Below, piece by piece: positions 1 to 7,370 of a DNA stretch of 64,000 bases. The stretch covers positions 2,381,595 to 2,445,594 of the forward strand of contig JAWPMO010000001.1 in NCBI GenBank assembly GCA_033344875.1, written 5' to 3'. Each line of letters opens with the position of its first letter. Position 1 is the stretch's first letter. Made by a program: the position numbers and the translations under genes. The DNA is from Ilumatobacteraceae bacterium (GTDB taxonomy: Bacteria > Actinomycetota > Acidimicrobiia > Acidimicrobiales > Ilumatobacteraceae). The notes beneath the pieces were generated by a model. That model was not told the DNA's origin. It made no database searches and saw only the letters and a list, made by a program, of their open reading frames with translations.

Positions 1-1
1 G

Positions 2-1633
2 CTCGAGATGATGACGACCGGCCGGCACATCAGCACCGGCGAGGCGCTCGAGAGCGGGCTCGTCGACGAGGTCGTCGAGGGCGGCACCGACGAACTGCGC
101 AACGCCGCGATCGCCTTCGCCGCACGGGCGGTCACAGAGGGCCTCCCGCTCGCGAAGGTCCGCGACCGCGACGACAAGGTGGCCGAGGCTCGCGGCAACG
201 ATCAGCTCTTCGCCGACTTCCGGAAGTCGATCGCCCGCAAGACGCGTGGCTTCCTCGCACCCGAGTACAACGTGCAGTGCGTCGAGGCCGCAGCGAACCT
301 TCCCTTCGACGAAGGGCTCAAGGTCGAGCGGCAGCTCTTCAACGAGCTGATGGCCGGGCCGCAGTCGGGCGCGCAGCGCTACTACTTCTTCGCCGAGCGC
401 GCCGCCAACAAGATCCCCGACATCCCCAAGGACACGCCGCTGATCGACATCCGGAAGGCCGGCGTCCTCGGTGCCGGCACGATGGGCGGCGGCATCGCGA
501 TGAACTTCGCGAACGCCGGCATCCCGGTGGTCATCGTCGAACGTGACCAGGACGCCCTCGACCGCGGCCTCGGCGTCGTGCGCAAGAACTACGAGCGCTC
601 GCGTTCGACCACACCCGAGCAGGTCGAACAGCGCATGTCGTTGATCTCCGGCTCGACGAGCAAGTCCGACTTCGCGGACTGCGACATCGTGATCGAGGCG
701 GTGTTCGAGGACATGGACCTCAAGAAATCGATCTTCCGTGAACTCGACGAGATCTGCAAGCCCGGCGCACTGCTCGCGTCCAACACGTCGGCGCTCGACA
801 TCAACGAGATCGCGACCGCGACGTCACGTCCCGAGAGCGTGATCGGGATGCACTTCTTCTCCCCCGCCAACGTGATGAAGCTGCTCGAGGTCGTGCGCGG
901 CGAGCAGTCGTCCGACTCGGTCGTCGCCACGGCCATGGCGGTCGGCAAGCGGGTCGGCAAGGTCGCCACGCTCGTCGGGGTGTGCCATGGGTTCGTCGGC
1001 AACCGGATGCTGTTCCAGCGCCGGATCGAAGCCGATCAGCTGGTGCTCGAGGGTGCCACCCCGGCGCAGATCGACCGGGTGCTGTACGACTTCGGATTCC
1101 CGATGGGTCCGTTCGCGATGGGCGACCTCGCCGGGCTCGACATCGGCTGGAAGGCCGAGGAGTCGACGAGCTCGACGATCCGTGAGCTGATGTGCGAGAG
1201 CGGTCGCCGAGGCCAGAAGAACGGTCGCGGCTACTACACGTACGACCCAGAGACCCGGGCGGCGACGCCCGACCCCGAGGTCGAGCAGATGATCAAGGAC
1301 TTCGCGATCGCCCAGGGGCACGAGCAGCGTGAAGTGACCGACCAGGAAGTGCTCGAACGGTGCCTCTACTCGATGGTCAACGAAGGAGCGAAGATCCTCG
1401 AGGAGGGCATCGCGATCCGCGGCAGCGACATCGACGTGGTCTGGGTCAACGGCTACGGCTGGCCCGTCTACCGAGGCGGCCCCATGTACTGGGCCGATTC
1501 GGTCGGCCTCTCCGACGTGGTCGAGCGGATCGAGCACTACGGCAACACGGTCGGCGGTCGCCACTGGGAGCTCTCGCCGCTCCTCGCTCGTCTCGCCGCG
1601 GACGACGGCAAGCTCCACCAGTTCTCGAACTGA
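2..1633 (+). CDS. 3-hydroxyacyl-CoA dehydrogenase / enoyl-CoA hydratase (FadB/FadJ-type), 5' partial
   Basis: C-terminal part of a trifunctional beta-oxidation protein; the frame is open to the left edge, so the start lies outside the window. The first ~100 residues match the end of a crotonase (enoyl-CoA hydratase) domain, with the typical '[19 protein letters not shown]' stretch. A Rossmann NAD site follows ([10 protein letters not shown], about residue 157), then the hydroxyacyl-CoA dehydrogenase catalytic His region ([17 protein letters not shown]) and two C-terminal 3HCDH repeats. It would hydrate 2-enoyl-CoA and oxidise 3-hydroxyacyl-CoA in the cytoplasm. The acyl-CoA ligase and SDR downstream on the same strand fit a lipid-oxidation neighbourhood. 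Confidence 0.93.
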   Translation, partial: LEMMTTGRHISTGEALESGLVDEVVEGGTDELRNAAIAFAARAVTEGLPLAKVRDRDDKVAEARGNDQLFADFRKSIARKTRGFLAPEYNVQCVEAAANLPFDEGLKVERQLFNELMAGPQSGAQRYYFFAERAANKIPDIPKDTPLIDIRKAGVLGAGTMGGGIAMNFANAGIPVVIVERDQDALDRGLGVVRKNYERSRSTTPEQVEQRMSLISGSTSKSDFADCDIVIEAVFEDMDLKKSIFRELDEICKPGALLASNTSALDINEIATATSRPESVIGMHFFSPANVMKLLEVVRGEQSSDSVVATAMAVGKRVGKVATLVGVCHGFVGNRMLFQRRIEADQLVLEGATPAQIDRVLYDFGFPMGPFAMGDLAGLDIGWKAEESTSSTIRELMCESGRRGQKNGRGYYTYDPETRAATPDPEVEQMIKDFAIAQGHEQREVTDQEVLERCLYSMVNEGAKILEEGIAIRGSDIDVVWVNGYGWPVYRGGPMYWADSVGLSDVVERIEHYGNTVGGRHWELSPLLARLAADDGKLHQFSN

Positions 1634-1721
1634 GGTCGTGAGGGGCCGACTCGCCGCGCCGCGAGCCTCGGTCGGACCCCGCTGCGGTACGAGGGGCGGC
1701 GAGCTGCTACAAACCGTTGCT

Positions 1722-3398
1722 ATGTCGATGACCTTCCACGAGGCGTGTGCAGCGGTCTGTGCGCCGGGCACCATGTTCGAGATCCAGGAAACCGAGGTGC
1801 TCGGCGTCCCGACCAAGGTCTTCGCCGGGACGCCACCCAACCTCCGCTACCTCTACGCCCTCGCCGGCGGTCGCACCGACGACTTCATCGTCTACGAGGA
1901 CGACCGCTGGACCATGCCCGACGTGTTGGGCCTCGCGGGCAAGATCGGCCACGCGCTCGTCCACGAACTCGGTGTCGAGCACGGCGACCGCGTCGCGATC
2001 GCGATGCGGAACTATCCCGAGTGGATCGCCTCGTTCGTCGCGATCACGAGCGTCGGTGCGGTTGCGGTGCCGTTGAACGCCTGGTGGGCGACCGACGAGA
2101 TCGTGTACGCACTCGACGATTCCGGCGCCAAGGTGGTCTTCGCCGACGACGAACGCCTCGCCCGGATCGCCGACGCGCCGGCCGGAACGATCGACACCAC
2201 CGTGGTCGCCGTTCGGTCCGAGCGCCGACTCACCGACGGCGTGATCGCCCTCGACGACCTGCTTCGCGACGATGCCACGATGCCCGAGGTCGAGATCGCC
2301 CCCGACGACGACGTCACGATCCTCTACACCTCGGGCACCACCGGCCGTCCGAAGGGTGCGGTGTCGACGCACCGGGCGGTGTTGAGCGCGCTGCTGAGCT
2401 TCGCGGCTCGGGCAGCGGTCGCGGCCATCCGCGAGCCCGAGGAGCCCGATCCCGATGCGCCACAAACCGCGTTCATGCTGCCGATCCCGCTGTTCCACGT
2501 CACCGGCCTCGTGCCGGTGATGCTCGGCTCGTTCGTCAGCGGCGCCAAACTCGTCGTCACCCACAAGTGGAATCCCGACCGCGCCCTCGAACTGATCGAA
2601 CGCGAGCGGGTCACCAACTTCGTGGCCGTCCCGACGATGAGTTGGGACCTGCTCGAGGCGCCCACGTTCGCCGAACGTGACACATCGAGCCTGCGCTCGG
2701 TCGGCGGTGGCGGCGCTCCGATGCCGCCCGAGCTGGTCAAGCGCATCGACGACAACTTCAGCAAGGGCAGTCCCGGCCTCGGGTACGGCATGACCGAGAC
2801 CAACGCCTACGGACCGCAGAACGCCGGTGCCGACTTCCTCGCCAACCCCACGTCGACCGGTCGCGCCATCCCGATCATGGACATCAAGATCACCGATCCG
2901 CTCGGAGAGCCACTGCCGATCGGTGAGACCGGCGAGATCTGGTTCCGGGCACCGTCGCTGATCCGCGGCTACTGGAACCGTCCCGACGCCACCGCCGAGA
3001 CGATCGTCGACGGGTGGCTGCGCTCGGGCGACATCGGCCGCGTCGACGAGGACGGGTTCGTCTACGTCAGCGATCGCGCCAAGGACATGGTGCTGCGCGG
3101 CGGCGAGAACATCTACTGCGCCGAGGTCGAGGCCGCGATCTACGAGCACCCCGCCGTCTACGAGGCCGCCGTGTACGGCATCCCCGACGAACGACTCGGC
3201 GAACAACTCGCCTGCCACGTCATGGCGAAGCCGGGCGAGTCGTTGACGGTCGAGGAACTCCAGCACTTCGTCGGTGAACGCCTCGCCAAGTTCAAGGTCC
3301 CGACCACCGTCACCATCGTCGAGGACCAGCTGCCGCGGAACGCGTCCGGCAAGATCCTCAAGCGCGACCTCCGCGACGCCGTCGTCTCCGACGCGTGA
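1722..3398 (+). CDS. Acyl-CoA synthetase (AMP-forming, FadD-like)
   Basis: Class I adenylate-forming ligase of 558 aa, expected to activate a carboxylic acid to its CoA thioester via an acyl-adenylate. The P-loop-like motif ILYTSGTTGRPKGA is near residue 200, GYGMTET near residue 360, and the C-terminal hinge and lysine region (YVSDRAKDMVLRGGENIY; NASGKILKRDLR) is complete. The start was chosen at the first ATG of MSMTFHEAC, because the in-frame sequence upstream is low-complexity and lacks homology character; the next ATG, 6 nt on, is an alternative. It lies 88 nt after the beta-oxidation gene. Substrate cannot be told from sequence. Confidence 0.92.
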   Translation: MSMTFHEACAAVCAPGTMFEIQETEVLGVPTKVFAGTPPNLRYLYALAGGRTDDFIVYEDDRWTMPDVLGLAGKIGHALVHELGVEHGDRVAIAMRNYPEWIASFVAITSVGAVAVPLNAWWATDEIVYALDDSGAKVVFADDERLARIADAPAGTIDTTVVAVRSERRLTDGVIALDDLLRDDATMPEVEIAPDDDVTILYTSGTTGRPKGAVSTHRAVLSALLSFAARAAVAAIREPEEPDPDAPQTAFMLPIPLFHVTGLVPVMLGSFVSGAKLVVTHKWNPDRALELIERERVTNFVAVPTMSWDLLEAPTFAERDTSSLRSVGGGGAPMPPELVKRIDDNFSKGSPGLGYGMTETNAYGPQNAGADFLANPTSTGRAIPIMDIKITDPLGEPLPIGETGEIWFRAPSLIRGYWNRPDATAETIVDGWLRSGDIGRVDEDGFVYVSDRAKDMVLRGGENIYCAEVEAAIYEHPAVYEAAVYGIPDERLGEQLACHVMAKPGESLTVEELQHFVGERLAKFKVPTTVTIVEDQLPRNASGKILKRDLRDAVVSDA

Positions 3399-3443
3399 CC
3401 CGTCGCCTCCCGGCCTGAATCGTCGGCCGGCGGGCGCGGCGCG

Positions 3444-3449
3444 TACCGT
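3444..3449 (+). promoter_or_regulatory. Candidate -10 box (TACCGT) for a leaderless SDR transcript
   Basis: A TANNNT hexamer ends 7 nt before the ATG of the SDR, which would place the transcription start at or next to the A of ATG. No Shine-Dalgarno sequence is visible. The same arrangement occurs at several other starts in the window. Confidence 0.35.
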
Positions 3450-3456
3450 CGCCGAC

Positions 3457-4296
3457 ATGGAACTGAACGACAGGGTCGTGGTCATCACCGGCGGTGGGTC
3501 GGGCATCGGCGAAGCGCTCGCCAGAGCGGCGAACGACGCCGGTGCGCGCCACGTGGTGGTCGCCGACCTCAACGGCGGCGAGGCCCGGCGGGTCGCCGCC
3601 GACATCGGCGGCACCGGGGTCGAGATCGACGTCCGCGACGAGGCCGCGATCCAACGGCTCGTCGACGACACCCAGAGCGCGCACGGCCCGATCGACCTGT
3701 TCGTCTCGAACGCCGGCTACGTCACATCGGCGGGTCTCGAGGATCCCAACGAGTCGATCCAGAACATGTGGGACGTGCACTGCATGGCCCACATCTACGC
3801 CGCGCGCGCCGTGGTCCCGTCGATGATCGCCCGGGGCGAGGGGTACCTGCTCAACACCGCGTCGGCCGCCGGCCTGCTCACCCAGATCGGCTCGATGACC
3901 TACTCGATCACGAAGGCTGCTGCGGTGTCGCTCGGCGAGTGGCTGTCGGTCACCCACCACCACCAGGGCATCCGCGTCTCGGTCCTCTGCCCGCAGGCCG
4001 TCCGCACGAACATCATCGCCAACAGCCCGGATCATCGTGACCGCACCGAGGGCGACGCCTGGGAGGGCGGCGTGGCCAGCGGCGACGGCGTGCTCGAACC
4101 CGCCGACGTCGCCCGGTTGTGTCTCGAGGCGATCCGCGACGAGCGGTTCCTCGTCTTGCCGCATCCCGAGGTCGCGACGTACGTCGAACGCAAGGCCACC
4201 GACCGTGACCGCTGGCTCGCCGGCATGCGCCGCTACCAGTCGGCGCTCCACCCCGACGGCGTGCTCCCCGGCGACGCCATGGCCCCGAAGGTCTGA
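3457..4296 (+). CDS. Short-chain dehydrogenase/reductase
   Basis: Classical SDR of 279 aa. It has a TGGGSGIG cofactor loop at residues ~11-18, VADL after beta-2 (an acidic residue suggesting NAD(H)), a SNAG motif, and the active-site pair YSITK. A C-terminal extension of about 35 residues follows the usual core. The ATG was chosen because the protein then begins with the standard beta-1 strand (MELNDRVVVITGG); the open frame upstream is the overlapping end of the acyl-CoA ligase gene. It sits 58 nt after the ligase and may act on a lipid-derived alcohol or ketone. The substrate is unknown. It converges on the mrp operon. Confidence 0.88.
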   Translation: MELNDRVVVITGGGSGIGEALARAANDAGARHVVVADLNGGEARRVAADIGGTGVEIDVRDEAAIQRLVDDTQSAHGPIDLFVSNAGYVTSAGLEDPNESIQNMWDVHCMAHIYAARAVVPSMIARGEGYLLNTASAAGLLTQIGSMTYSITKAAAVSLGEWLSVTHHHQGIRVSVLCPQAVRTNIIANSPDHRDRTEGDAWEGGVASGDGVLEPADVARLCLEAIRDERFLVLPHPEVATYVERKATDRDRWLAGMRRYQSALHPDGVLPGDAMAPKV

Positions 4297-4317
4297 CCGC
4301 CGACGTGCGGTCGAGCG

Positions 4318-4656
4318 TCAGCCGTTCGGATCGGGTTCGGGGTCGGTCACGTCGAGCAGCTCGTCCTTGCCCTGCAGGTCGGGACGAGCGCGGTAGTACA
4401 CCGATCGCCCGAGCAGGTGTGCACTGACGGGTCCGGCGAGCAGCTGGAGCACCACGACGAGCGTCACCACCACGGTCGCGGGCACGGTTCGGATCGACAG
4501 CACCGTGCCGACCCCGATGCTCAGCAAGCCGAGCGCCGGCGCCTTCGCCGCCGCGTGCATGCGCGAGAACGTGTCGTGGAACCTCAGGACGCCCACCCCG
4601 GCCAGGGCGATGAACGCGGCACCGATGATCAAGAAGACGCCGGCGACGATCTCCAT
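4318..4656 (-). CDS. mrpG: Mrp antiporter subunit G
   Basis: Small membrane protein of 112 aa with three hydrophobic helices and the MrpG/PhaG/MnhG signature RFHDTFSRMHAAAKAPALG. It is the last gene of the six-gene Mrp multisubunit Na+(K+)/H+ antiporter operon. The ATG shares one base with the TGA of mrpF (TGATG), indicating translational coupling. The C-terminal tail (DPEPDPNG) is polar. The subunit is needed for assembly of the hetero-oligomeric antiporter in the cytoplasmic membrane; no ion-binding role of its own is established. Confidence 0.95.
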   Translation of the reverse strand: MEIVAGVFLIIGAAFIALAGVGVLRFHDTFSRMHAAAKAPALGLLSIGVGTVLSIRTVPATVVVTLVVVLQLLAGPVSAHLLGRSVYYRARPDLQGKDELLDVTDPEPDPNG

Positions 4657-4907
4657 CAGCTTCCTCGCTGTTCGATGTAGCGGGCGAGGACGCTCGTGCC
4701 GACGAACCCGAGCAACGCCACGACGAGGACCGTGTCGATACTGATCGACGACCCGGTGAACGAGGCATTGACCATCACCCCGGCCAGGATCGTGGCGAGC
4801 AACCCGTCGATGGCGATCACACGATCGGCGATGTTCGGACCGATCAGCATCCGCACCATGAACAGCGCGGCGGCGATCGCGAGGAGTACGTAGGCGATCG
4901 CGATCAT
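4656..4907 (-). CDS. mrpF: Mrp antiporter subunit F
   Basis: 83-aa protein with three membrane helices and the MrpF family pattern GPNIADRVIAIDGL, followed by the hydrophobic LVVALLGFVGTSVLARYIE end. Family length is about 85-95 aa. The start codon overlaps the mrpE stop (ATGA) and the stop overlaps the mrpG start. In-frame sequence upstream of this ATG belongs to mrpE in another frame. It acts as part of the Mrp complex, probably near MrpE/MrpG. Confidence 0.95.
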   Translation of the reverse strand: MIAIAYVLLAIAAALFMVRMLIGPNIADRVIAIDGLLATILAGVMVNASFTGSSISIDTVLVVALLGFVGTSVLARYIEQRGS

Positions 4908-5464
4908 GGCGTCGGCTCTCCCGTTGCGTTGCCCCGTGCACTCTCGGCCAACTGGGCCCGAGCCCTGGCCGAACCGAACGCGCGGACCGACAACTCCTCG
5001 ACGTGCAGCAGGTCGTGGCGGACGCGTTCGACGTCGTGGAGGTGCATCACGTTCACGTACAGCGTGGGAGGCGAGCCGAGCGACTCGATCGTGATCGAGC
5101 CGGGTGTCAGCGTGATCACGTTCGCGACGACCATCGCCGCCGTGGTCGACTCGGTCCGCAACGGCACCGCGACGACCCCGACGTTGATCCGGTTGCGAGG
5201 GGTCAGGATCTCCCAGGCGAGGTAGAGATTCGCCTCGACGAGCTTGAACAGCACGAAGCAGACGAAGTAGAGCGATGCCAACGGTCGGACCCGAACGCGG
5301 TCTTCGTCGCCGTGCTCGAGCACGCGAGGGGCACCGGCCACCACGAGCACGGCGGCGCCGACGAGCAACCCGGCGAGGACGTTCGCCACGCTGATGTCCT
5401 GCCAGAGCGCGACCCAGAGCATGGCCGACCACAGCAGAACACCGGAGAGCCGCATCGCGTTCAT
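4904..5464 (-). CDS. mrpE: Mrp antiporter subunit E
   Basis: 186-aa MrpE/PhaE/MnhE family protein. Hydrophobic N-terminal helices (MNAMRLSGVLLWSAMLWVALW) are followed by the family pattern around SLYFVCFVLFKLVEANLYLAWEIL and a cytoplasmic domain containing TLTPGSITIE and YVNVMHLHD. The C-terminal end is charged. The start was set by the ATGA overlap with mrpD. The subunit supports complex stability and antiport activity in known Mrp systems. Confidence 0.94.
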   Translation of the reverse strand: MNAMRLSGVLLWSAMLWVALWQDISVANVLAGLLVGAAVLVVAGAPRVLEHGDEDRVRVRPLASLYFVCFVLFKLVEANLYLAWEILTPRNRINVGVVAVPLRTESTTAAMVVANVITLTPGSITIESLGSPPTLYVNVMHLHDVERVRHDLLHVEELSVRAFGSARARAQLAESARGNATGEPTP

Positions 5465-6960
5465 GGCGAACGCTCCAACACCGCTTCGACGTAGCCCGAG
5501 GGATCGAGCAGGTCGTCCGCTGCCCGCTCGGCGACGTCGTACAGCAACCCGGCCCAGACCGACACGGCGATCGACGCGATGACGAGCATCGCGGTACCGA
5601 GCAGCATCGCCCACGGCGAACCGAGCCGACCCTCGTGCTTCGGCTCGACCGGGGGGTCGATCTCGCGGATGCCCCAGAACACGCCGGCCCAGATCTTCGT
5701 CATCGAGTACAACGTCAGCAGACCGACCGCGAGGCTCGCGGCCACGGCGACAGCGGCGCCCGCATCGAGGCCGGCGTCGACCAGTGCGAACTTGGCGAGG
5801 AACCCGGAGAACGGCGGCAGACCGGCGAGGCTGAGCGCCGGCACGGCGAACAGGAGTGCGATCACCGGTGCCGACCGGACGAGCCCGCCGACTTCGGACA
5901 GGCGACTCGAACCCGCCCGGCGGGCGACGAGACCGGTCACCAGGAACAGGGCGGTCTTCACGATGATGTGGTGCACGATGTAGAACACCGCACCCGCGAC
6001 ACCGGCAACGGTGAACAAACCGAGACCGAAGATCATGTAGCCGATCTGGCTGATGATGTGGAATGCCAGGATGCGCTTCATGTCGTCCTGGGCGATGGCG
6101 CCGAGCACGCCGACGACCATCGTGAGCACCGCCACGACGATCAGGACGGTACCCATCCAGTCGGGGGCGTCGAACAGCAGCGTCTGGGTGCGGATGATGG
6201 CGTAGACGCCCACCTTGGTGAGCAGGCCGGCGAAGATCGCGGTGACCGGACCCGGTGCCGTGGGGTAGCTGTCCGGCAGCCAGAAGAACAGCGGGAACAG
6301 CCCCGCCTTGATGGCGAACACGACGAGCAGCGACAGCGCGAATGCGGCGCGCACCGCCGGGTCGATCTCGGCGAGCCGGACGCTGAGGTCGGCCATGTTG
6401 ACGGTGCCGGTCGAGGCGTAGAGCAACGCGAGCACCGTGATGAACAACGTCGACGCCACCAGGCTGATGACCACGTAGCTCATGCCCGACCGCACCTGGT
6501 CGGGGCGACCGCCGAGCGTGATCAAAACGTAGCTGGCGGCCAGCATCATCTCGAACGCGACGAACAGGTTGAACAGGTCGGCGGTGACGAAGCTGGCCGC
6601 CACGCCGGCCGCGAGCACCAGGTACACGGGGTGGAACCCCACCCGCTGCTGTTCCTCGTCGGCCTCGCCGACGGCGAACACCATCACGGCGAACAAGGCC
6701 AGCGCAGACACGACCAGCATCAGACCCGCGAGACGGTCGACGACCAGCACGATGCCGAGGTCGGCCGACCAGCCGCCGGCATCGTGTGCGACGAAGCCGT
6801 CACGATCGGCCCGCACGAGGAGCAGCACGCTGATCACGAGGGTGGTCGCGAGCACCGACAGACTGATCCCGCGCTGCACGTTGCGATACCGGCCGACGAG
6901 GATCGACAGCGCGGCGCCCGCGAGTGGCAGCACGACCGGGAGTGGCACCAGTGCGCTCAT
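5461..6960 (-). CDS. mrpD: Mrp antiporter subunit D (NuoN/NuoM-like proton channel subunit)
   Basis: 499-aa polytopic membrane protein of the proton-pumping NADH-quinone oxidoreductase family. The conserved parts include an early TM-helix Glu (FVAFEMMLAASYVLITLGG), an internal Lys-rich helix (AIKAGLFPLFFWLPDSYPTAPGPVTAIFAGLLTKVGVYAI) and the motif QDDMKRILAFHIISQIGYM. These correspond to the charged half-channel residues of MrpD/NuoL-type subunits. The ATG overlaps the mrpC stop by 4 nt. Together with MrpA it forms the ion-conducting core that exchanges Na+ for H+. Confidence 0.96.
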   Translation of the reverse strand: MSALVPLPVVLPLAGAALSILVGRYRNVQRGISLSVLATTLVISVLLLVRADRDGFVAHDAGGWSADLGIVLVVDRLAGLMLVVSALALFAVMVFAVGEADEEQQRVGFHPVYLVLAAGVAASFVTADLFNLFVAFEMMLAASYVLITLGGRPDQVRSGMSYVVISLVASTLFITVLALLYASTGTVNMADLSVRLAEIDPAVRAAFALSLLVVFAIKAGLFPLFFWLPDSYPTAPGPVTAIFAGLLTKVGVYAIIRTQTLLFDAPDWMGTVLIVVAVLTMVVGVLGAIAQDDMKRILAFHIISQIGYMIFGLGLFTVAGVAGAVFYIVHHIIVKTALFLVTGLVARRAGSSRLSEVGGLVRSAPVIALLFAVPALSLAGLPPFSGFLAKFALVDAGLDAGAAVAVAASLAVGLLTLYSMTKIWAGVFWGIREIDPPVEPKHEGRLGSPWAMLLGTAMLVIASIAVSVWAGLLYDVAERAADDLLDPSGYVEAVLERSP

Positions 6961-7370
6961 GCCCCGTCCTCCGCGCTCGTCGCGTCGCCGGAGCTGTCGG
7001 TCGGCTCGAACTCGTCGAGGTCCTCGCGACGACGGGCGGCGAGTCGGTCTTCGAGGTCGTCTTCCACACGGTCGTCGCCGGTGATCTGCCAGCTCCGGAA
7101 GCCGAGGGCGAGCAACAGCGCCGTGACACCGAACGTGATGACCACCGCGGTGAGACCGAGCGCCTGGGGCAGCGGGTCGGAGTATGGGCCGTCGCCCGGA
7201 CCGATGATCGGTTCGCGGCCCGCTTCGCCGCCGGCGGTGATCAGCAACATGTTGGCCCCGTGCCCGAGCAGTCCGATGCCGATGATGATGCGCGACAGCC
7301 GCCGTTGCATCAACAGCCAGGCACCGCACGCGAACAGGAGCGCGGCGACGAACGCCAGGAGCACGGTCAT
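6957..7370 (-). CDS. mrpC: Mrp antiporter subunit C (NuoK-like)
   Basis: 137-aa protein with three predicted helices and the NuoK/MrpC pattern RLSRIIIGIGLLGHGANMLLI followed by DPLPQALGLTAVVITFGVTALLLAL. A C-terminal soluble tail of about 40 residues is rich in Asp and Glu. Its ATG overlaps the mrpA stop (ATGA). It is a structural ion-path subunit of the Mrp complex. Confidence 0.95.
   Translation of the reverse strand: MTVLLAFVAALLFACGAWLLMQRRLSRIIIGIGLLGHGANMLLITAGGEAGREPIIGPGDGPYSDPLPQALGLTAVVITFGVTALLLALGFRSWQITGDDRVEDDLEDRLAARRREDLDEFEPTDSSGDATSAEDGA

Noticed and set aside
1707-3671. 654-codon open frame on the minus strand opposite the acyl-CoA ligase
   Set aside because: Antisense of a clear ligase gene; Arg/Asp/Val/Gly-rich composition of a GC-rich shadow frame and no recognisable motif.
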